This document shows, in pieces, positions 6,530 through 8,881 of a DNA stretch of 8,881 bases; position 1 is the stretch's first letter, and each line of letters begins with the position of its first letter. The stretch lies in the NCBI GenBank assembly GCA_027365715.1, contig DAHXLZ010000205.1:1-8881 (forward strand). The letters are read 5' to 3'. Below the pieces are notes generated by a model that saw nothing but the letters and a program-made list of their open reading frames with translations, was not told the origin of the DNA and did not search any database. Source of the DNA: Methanomassiliicoccales archaeon. GTDB lineage: Archaea; Thermoplasmatota; Thermoplasmata; Sysuiplasmatales; Sysuiplasmataceae. A program made the position numbers and the translations under genes.

Positions 6530-6570
6530 TTGCCACCGGTTCAAGTGGCAAGTGTTTAACTCCTTTTTTT
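6530..6570 (+). terminator. Hairpin with T-tract after the 274-residue gene
   Basis: TTGCCAC (6530-6536) and GTGGCAA (6545-6551) form a perfect 7-base stem around an 8-base loop, beginning directly after the stop TAA. A run of seven T follows at 6564-6570. The T-run is 12 bases from the stem, so this is not a classic bacterial-type terminator. It may act as a T-tract archaeal terminator, a partial attenuator, or an mRNA-end stabiliser that sets the ratio of the upstream pair to the downstream gene. Confidence 0.45.
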
Positions 6571-6573
6571 ATG

Positions 6574-6579
6574 AAGGTG
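6574..6579 (+). promoter_or_regulatory. Ribosome binding site fixing the start at 6588
   Basis: AAGGTG lies 8 bases before the ATG at 6588. It favours this start over an in-frame GTG at 6552, which overlaps the hairpin region and would add a poor 12-residue extension. Confidence 0.5.
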
Positions 6580-6587
6580 CTCCTAAT

Positions 6588-7178
6588 ATGACCGGTGAAA
6601 AACTGAAAATGCAATATGGCGGTTTCGTCACAAGGGCGATTGTCTCAACGGTCCTGCTTGCCTCCTTTCTCAATCCCTTTACTGAAGCGACAGAATACGG
6701 CAATGCCCTGGTATTCATGTTTTCCCACTATGCTTTATTTGTGGCGGGATTTGCTTTGACATACAAAAAGGTCAGGTTGCCGGGATGGACTTTCATATTG
6801 GCTTCCATAGCTGCCGCGTACTGGCACTTTCCGATCCCGTTCGCCCTTTCAGGCTCCATTCAGACTTACAGATTCCTTGAAGAAGTGTCTCTAATTCTGA
6901 GCGGCCTGATTGCAGGTTCAGCCCTCGATAGTTTTTCGTCAAAAATCAAATTGATTATCTTTGGGCTCTGGGTGTTAGGTGACACCGGCCTCTCTGTAAT
7001 TTTCATCATTCTGCCAGGAGCCTATTCAAGTTCAGATGTAGCTCTTTCTCCATATCCGTTTTTTCAATTTACAGTACTTGGCGTCGCCATGGTATTCTTT
7101 ATGAATGCGATTGTAGCCCTTGTTGTTTATGTTCATCTGAAACGAATTGGAAGAATCCTCAGCACAATGGAAAAATAA
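6588..7178 (+). CDS. DUF1404/CtaG-like membrane protein, candidate oxidase assembly factor
   Basis: A 196-residue protein with about six helices. By recall of family features it resembles archaeal DUF1404 proteins and the bacterial CtaG (caa3 oxidase assembly) family. Three blocks line up in order: FSHYALFVAGFAL (45-57, like CtaG's H-x-x-QHLLL block), YWHFPIPFAL followed by LEEVSLILSGLI (79-108, like WH-x-P followed by LEH-x-SF-L-x-AGL), and YPFFQFTVLGVAMVF (156-170, like DQQLAGLIMW). H47, H80, E98, E99 and Q160 are the polar residues at these positions. CtaG members are linked to copper insertion into cytochrome oxidase. Proximity to coxAC-coxB and to a Cys-Cys membrane protein fits an assembly role, but this is inference. 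It may be transcribed with the two upstream genes despite the hairpin. Confidence 0.85.
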   Translation: MTGEKLKMQYGGFVTRAIVSTVLLASFLNPFTEATEYGNALVFMFSHYALFVAGFALTYKKVRLPGWTFILASIAAAYWHFPIPFALSGSIQTYRFLEEVSLILSGLIAGSALDSFSSKIKLIIFGLWVLGDTGLSVIFIILPGAYSSSDVALSPYPFFQFTVLGVAMVFFMNAIVALVVYVHLKRIGRILSTMEK

Positions 7179-7191
7179 AGTACCATACTCA

Positions 7192-7232
7192 GTTTTGTAA
7201 AACGTTAAAATCGGGATTCGCCGTGTAACACG
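7192..7232. repeat. Two short palindromes upstream of tatC
   Basis: GTTTT-GT-AAAAC (7192-7203) and CGTGT-A-ACACG (7222-7232) lie in the 138-base gap between the DUF1404-like gene and tatC. The first could lie at the 3' end of the upstream transcript; the second is about 50 bases before the tatC TATA candidate and could be an operator. Five-base arms are weak evidence. Confidence 0.25.
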
Positions 7233-7281
7233 AAATAAGTCACAATGCCGGCGCTGCCAATTGTCTTCCTTTTTCAAATAC

Positions 7282-7289
7282 CTTTATAG
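7282..7289 (+). promoter_or_regulatory. Candidate TATA box for tatC
   Basis: CTTTATAG is centred about 31 bases before the tatC ATG, and the A-rich CAAATA upstream would suit a BRE. No ribosome binding site precedes the ATG (TTTCATT), so a leaderless or nearly leaderless transcript is expected. Confidence 0.6.
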
Positions 7290-7316
7290 TTCACTGCCTT
7301 ACTTAGCGGTTTCATT

Positions 7317-8207
7317 ATGATTGAAACAGCAGGTGGAACCGGCACTCCATTGACACCACTGCTGGATCACCTCCAGGAATTGGCATCGCGCTTGAGGAGA
7401 ATCATCTTCACAATACTGGCATTCGCCGCGTTTTTCCTGTTTTTCGGCCCTTCATATGTTTCAATTTCACCAACACGGATTGGACTGCCGTTTATCGGAT
7501 CGTTTACTGTTTCCAGGGTACCCATCATCGTGCCCTCATTCCTGAACAGTTTCTCAACTCTGGCATTGAAGTATTTCATAAGCCATGAAGTCCCCAAAGG
7601 AGTGGTGGTACTCAACGTCAGCGTATTTGATCCCATACTGTCGTCTATGCAGGTTTCACTTCTCTTCAGTGTCGCGGTTTCGATGCCTGTAATTTTGACT
7701 GAACTGTGGAAGTTCATTTCTCCGGCAATGTACGGTCATGAGAAAAAGCAACTGAAGTGGATGATAATACCGGCCTTTCTGCTGTTTATCGCCGGAGCGG
7801 CTTTCGCATATTTTGTCATCATCCCGGTTCTCCTGGAAGTGGTGAAACTTTACATGATATCACTTGGCATACAGGAAACTTTGAGTATCAAGTCAATTGT
7901 AACTCTAATTGTAGGTTTTCTTTTTACATTCGGTCTGGCCTTCGAACTGCCAGTGGTCATGGTTACATTAACGAAGTTCAATTTCGTCGGACCAGAAGTC
8001 TGGAAGGAAAATTGGAGAATGGGAATACTGGTTTCATTCATTATAGCGTTGCTGATTTCGCCAGGTGTTACCGGTGGCTTGATTGAAACCGTAATAGGCC
8101 TGACTCTTTCCGGCCTCTACGCCGCAGGTGCCATAGTGTCGCAACGGGTTGCGAAGAAAAACCAGACATTGAAAGAAAATCGTGAAGAAACAGAGGAAAG
8201 GGCATGA
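7317..8207 (+). CDS. tatC: Sec-independent protein translocase TatC
   Basis: Core receptor of the twin-arginine translocase, which exports folded, often cofactor-containing proteins. The 296-residue product has six helices and recognisable family motifs: DHLQEL (17-22, with E21 at the place of E. coli E15), MPVILTELWKFISPAMYGHEKK around 123-144 (E142 corresponding to E. coli E103), and FELP (209-212). The first extracytoplasmic loop (about 45-108) looks long, which explains a length above the usual 230-260. The N-terminal motif reads ELASR where many TatCs have ELRxR, so the conserved first arginine is Ala here. The C-terminal tail is charged and rich in Glu and Lys. The start ATG fits the TATA spacing. 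It is convergent with tatA, and its own promoter separates it from the upstream cluster. Likely substrates in this setting are Rieske-type or other redox proteins (inference). Confidence 0.96.
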   Translation: MIETAGGTGTPLTPLLDHLQELASRLRRIIFTILAFAAFFLFFGPSYVSISPTRIGLPFIGSFTVSRVPIIVPSFLNSFSTLALKYFISHEVPKGVVVLNVSVFDPILSSMQVSLLFSVAVSMPVILTELWKFISPAMYGHEKKQLKWMIIPAFLLFIAGAAFAYFVIIPVLLEVVKLYMISLGIQETLSIKSIVTLIVGFLFTFGLAFELPVVMVTLTKFNFVGPEVWKENWRMGILVSFIIALLISPGVTGGLIETVIGLTLSGLYAAGAIVSQRVAKKNQTLKENREETEERA

Positions 8208-8230
8208 ATAAGGCAAGTGGATGTTTTTGG

Positions 8231-8249
8231 GATGTGAAAAAACCACATC
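8231..8249. terminator. Possible bidirectional terminator between tatC and tatA
   Basis: GATGTG (8231-8236) and CACATC (8244-8249) form a 6-base stem with a 7-base A-rich loop. The stem lies in the 47-base gap between the convergent stops. A T5 run lies just upstream on the plus strand (8223-8227), and the A-run of the loop reads as T-run on the minus strand. A short shared terminator is plausible. Confidence 0.4.
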
Positions 8250-8254
8250 ACATC

Positions 8255-8440
8255 TTACTTTTTCTCACTGGTAATCTGAACTTCCTTCTCAAGTTCCTTC
8301 TGTATCTCCATCTGTCCACGCTTGAATTCTCCGGCTGCCTTTCCGAACGATCTGAACATATCCGGTATCTTATTGGCTCCACCAAACAGAATTAGTGCGA
8401 CGATTATGACAATGGCCCAATCCCACATATTGCCTATCAA
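8255..8440 (-). CDS. tatA: Sec-independent protein translocase TatA
   Basis: Pore-forming or membrane-weakening component of the twin-arginine translocase. The 61-residue product has a short N-terminal helix (about 6-19, WDWAIVIIVALILF), the hallmark F19-G20 hinge (LFGGANKIPD), an amphipathic helix (about 25-42, MFRSFGKAAGEFKRG) and a charged tail rich in Glu and Lys. The start is uncertain. I chose TTG at 8440 because GGTGA (8446-8450) lies 5 bases upstream and gives MIGN, a natural TatA-like N-terminus. An in-frame GTG at 8449 would add three residues but lies inside that site; an ATG at 8428 would remove four. It is convergent with tatC and has its own promoter. No separate TatB is visible, as is usual in archaea. 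Confidence 0.93.
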   Translation of the reverse strand: MIGNMWDWAIVIIVALILFGGANKIPDMFRSFGKAAGEFKRGQMEIQKELEKEVQITSEKK

Positions 8441-8445
8441 TGACT

Positions 8446-8450
8446 TCACC
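8446..8450 (-). promoter_or_regulatory. Ribosome binding site supporting the TTG start of tatA
   Basis: GGTGA on the minus strand lies 5 bases before TTG 8440. The same GTG could itself be a start codon, so the call is a choice between two readings of these bases. Confidence 0.45.
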
Positions 8451-8480
8451 TGCTGTACTTCTCACTATACCGGCAGCTGC

Positions 8481-8487
8481 TTATAGA
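8481..8487 (-). promoter_or_regulatory. Candidate TATA box for tatA
   Basis: TCTATAA on the minus strand is centred about 35 bases before GTG 8449 and 44 before TTG 8440. Transcription would begin near 8458, leaving a short leader that contains the GGTGA. A nearer GTATAG (8465-8470) is too close to act as TATA box for either start. Confidence 0.5.
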
Positions 8488-8643
8488 CATTTCGGAAAAT
8501 TGATTTGTATTGCAGCAATGCTGAGTACATGTCACATCGACCATGCAGCAGCATCAGATGATTCCTTCTGCGATCCCGTTTCCGTGGAGCACAAAAACCT
8601 CTGCCTGTGATATTTATTGACACATATTGTATGGGCGATTACC

Positions 8644-8655
8644 CTCACATGTGAG
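8644..8655. repeat. Perfect 12-base palindrome upstream of the 8695 gene
   Basis: CTCACATGTGAG is identical to its own reverse complement. It ends 8 bases before the TATA candidate of the 8695 gene, a position suited to an activator or repressor that contacts the transcription machinery. It is the best single operator candidate in the window. Confidence 0.5.
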
Positions 8656-8662
8656 TTTCAAC

Positions 8663-8671
8663 CTTTTTATC
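8663..8671 (+). promoter_or_regulatory. TATA box of the 8695 gene
   Basis: CTTTTTATC is centred about 28 bases upstream of the ATG at 8695, and no ribosome binding site precedes that ATG. A leaderless transcript is expected, a common arrangement in Thermoplasmata. Confidence 0.6.
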
Positions 8672-8694
8672 GTCGATTGTTTAGCTTATCAGCA

Positions 8695-8881
8695 ATGAAG
8701 AAAGGCAGCAGGGATGGCGGCATATCTGTTAGGGTTATGGCTGTGATAACTGTCATTGTGTTTGGAGCAGGCATATTCGCAGGCTTCCTCTTTTCATATG
8801 GCCCGCTTGCCGGTATATCCGGGGCAGCCGCCGGCTCAGGAACTGGAGTTTATGACCTGAATCTTGTGATTACCACGAACA
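8695..8881 (+). CDS. Membrane-anchored or exported protein, N-terminal part only
   Basis: The 62 visible residues begin with a charged stretch (MKKGSRDGG), then a hydrophobic helix (about 11-36), a small-residue linker rich in Gly, Ala and Ser (about 37-52), and then VYDLNLVITTN, which looks like a beta strand. This is the layout of an uncleaved anchor or signal peptide followed by an extracytoplasmic domain. There is no twin-arginine motif, so Sec export is likely. Blue copper proteins and CoxB-like cupredoxins in acidophilic archaea share this layout, which suggests a possible electron carrier, but no copper ligand is visible before the edge. Family unassigned. The well-placed TATA element supports the start. 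Confidence 0.65.
   Translation, partial: MKKGSRDGGISVRVMAVITVIVFGAGIFAGFLFSYGPLAGISGAAAGSGTGVYDLNLVITTN

Noticed and set aside
6552..6587. Upstream GTG start for the DUF1404-like gene
   Set aside because: It overlaps the base following the hairpin stem, has no ribosome binding site, and adds a Phe-rich segment encoded by the T-run; AAGGTG supports the ATG at 6588.
7032..7277. 81-residue minus-strand frame over the end of the DUF1404-like gene
   Set aside because: It is mostly antisense to a well-supported membrane-protein gene and shows no motif of its own.
8513..8523. CAGCA-A-TGCTG palindrome
   Set aside because: The arms are only 5 bases with no loop, and the sequence is embedded in a CAG/GCA-rich stretch; it is not placed at a promoter element.
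8518..8610. 30-residue frame between tatA and the 8695 gene
   Set aside because: No ribosome binding site, no helix or motif, and the frame ends well before the next promoter; too short to support without conservation data.
8618..8635. TTGACA...TATTGT resembling a bacterial -35/-10 promoter
   Set aside because: Spacing is far too short for a bacterial promoter and all other signals in the window are archaeal.

Overview
The window looks like chromosome from a Thermoplasmata-type (probably acidophilic, aerobic) euryarchaeon. The grounds are archaeal TATA elements 25-31 bases upstream of start codons, GGTGA-type ribosome binding sites, AGA/AGG-rich arginine coding, a subunit I-III fused cytochrome oxidase, a TatC/TatA pair without TatB, and a DUF1404/CtaG-like membrane protein. 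The lineage is inferred from gene content and not from any marker gene. I see no rRNA, tRNA, CRISPR array, insertion sequence or phage gene.

Layout. Positions 1-3268 (minus strand) form a terminal-oxidase operon: coxAC (fused subunits I and III), then a 58-residue single-helix protein, then coxB (CuA subunit II, running off the left edge). The small gene starts just after the coxAC stop, and its own stop overlaps the coxB start (TGATG). A 377-base divergent intergenic region (3269-3645) separates this operon from a plus-strand cluster of three membrane proteins: a 691-residue polytopic protein with a C-terminal ferredoxin-like domain (3646-5721), an overlapping 274-residue membrane protein with a Cys-Cys pair in a helix (5705-6529), and a 196-residue DUF1404/CtaG-like protein (6588-7178). 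A hairpin lies between the last two. Then come tatC (7317-8207, plus) and a convergent tatA (8255-8440, minus). After a 250-base intergenic region holding a perfect 12-base palindrome, a membrane-anchored exported protein starts at 8695 and runs off the right edge.

How the genes may work together (inference). The oxidase reduces O2 at the membrane. CoxB takes electrons from an extracytoplasmic donor, in such archaea often a blue copper protein or Rieske-type protein. The divergent cluster looks like a dedicated accessory module: an iron-sulfur membrane electron-transfer protein, a candidate metal-handling membrane protein, and a CtaG-like candidate copper-insertion or assembly factor. TatC and TatA could export folded cofactor proteins such as Rieske proteins. 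The 8695 gene may encode an extracytoplasmic partner, but too little of it is present to tell.

The most notable points are: (1) the uncharacterised three-gene module facing the oxidase; (2) the iron-sulfur protein, with one standard and one cysteine-depleted cluster motif plus two NapH/NosR-like Cys pairs; (3) a subunit I that keeps the D-channel residues but lacks the K-channel lysine and threonine and the Mg-site His-Asp pair; (4) the small unannotated-looking protein between coxAC and coxB.
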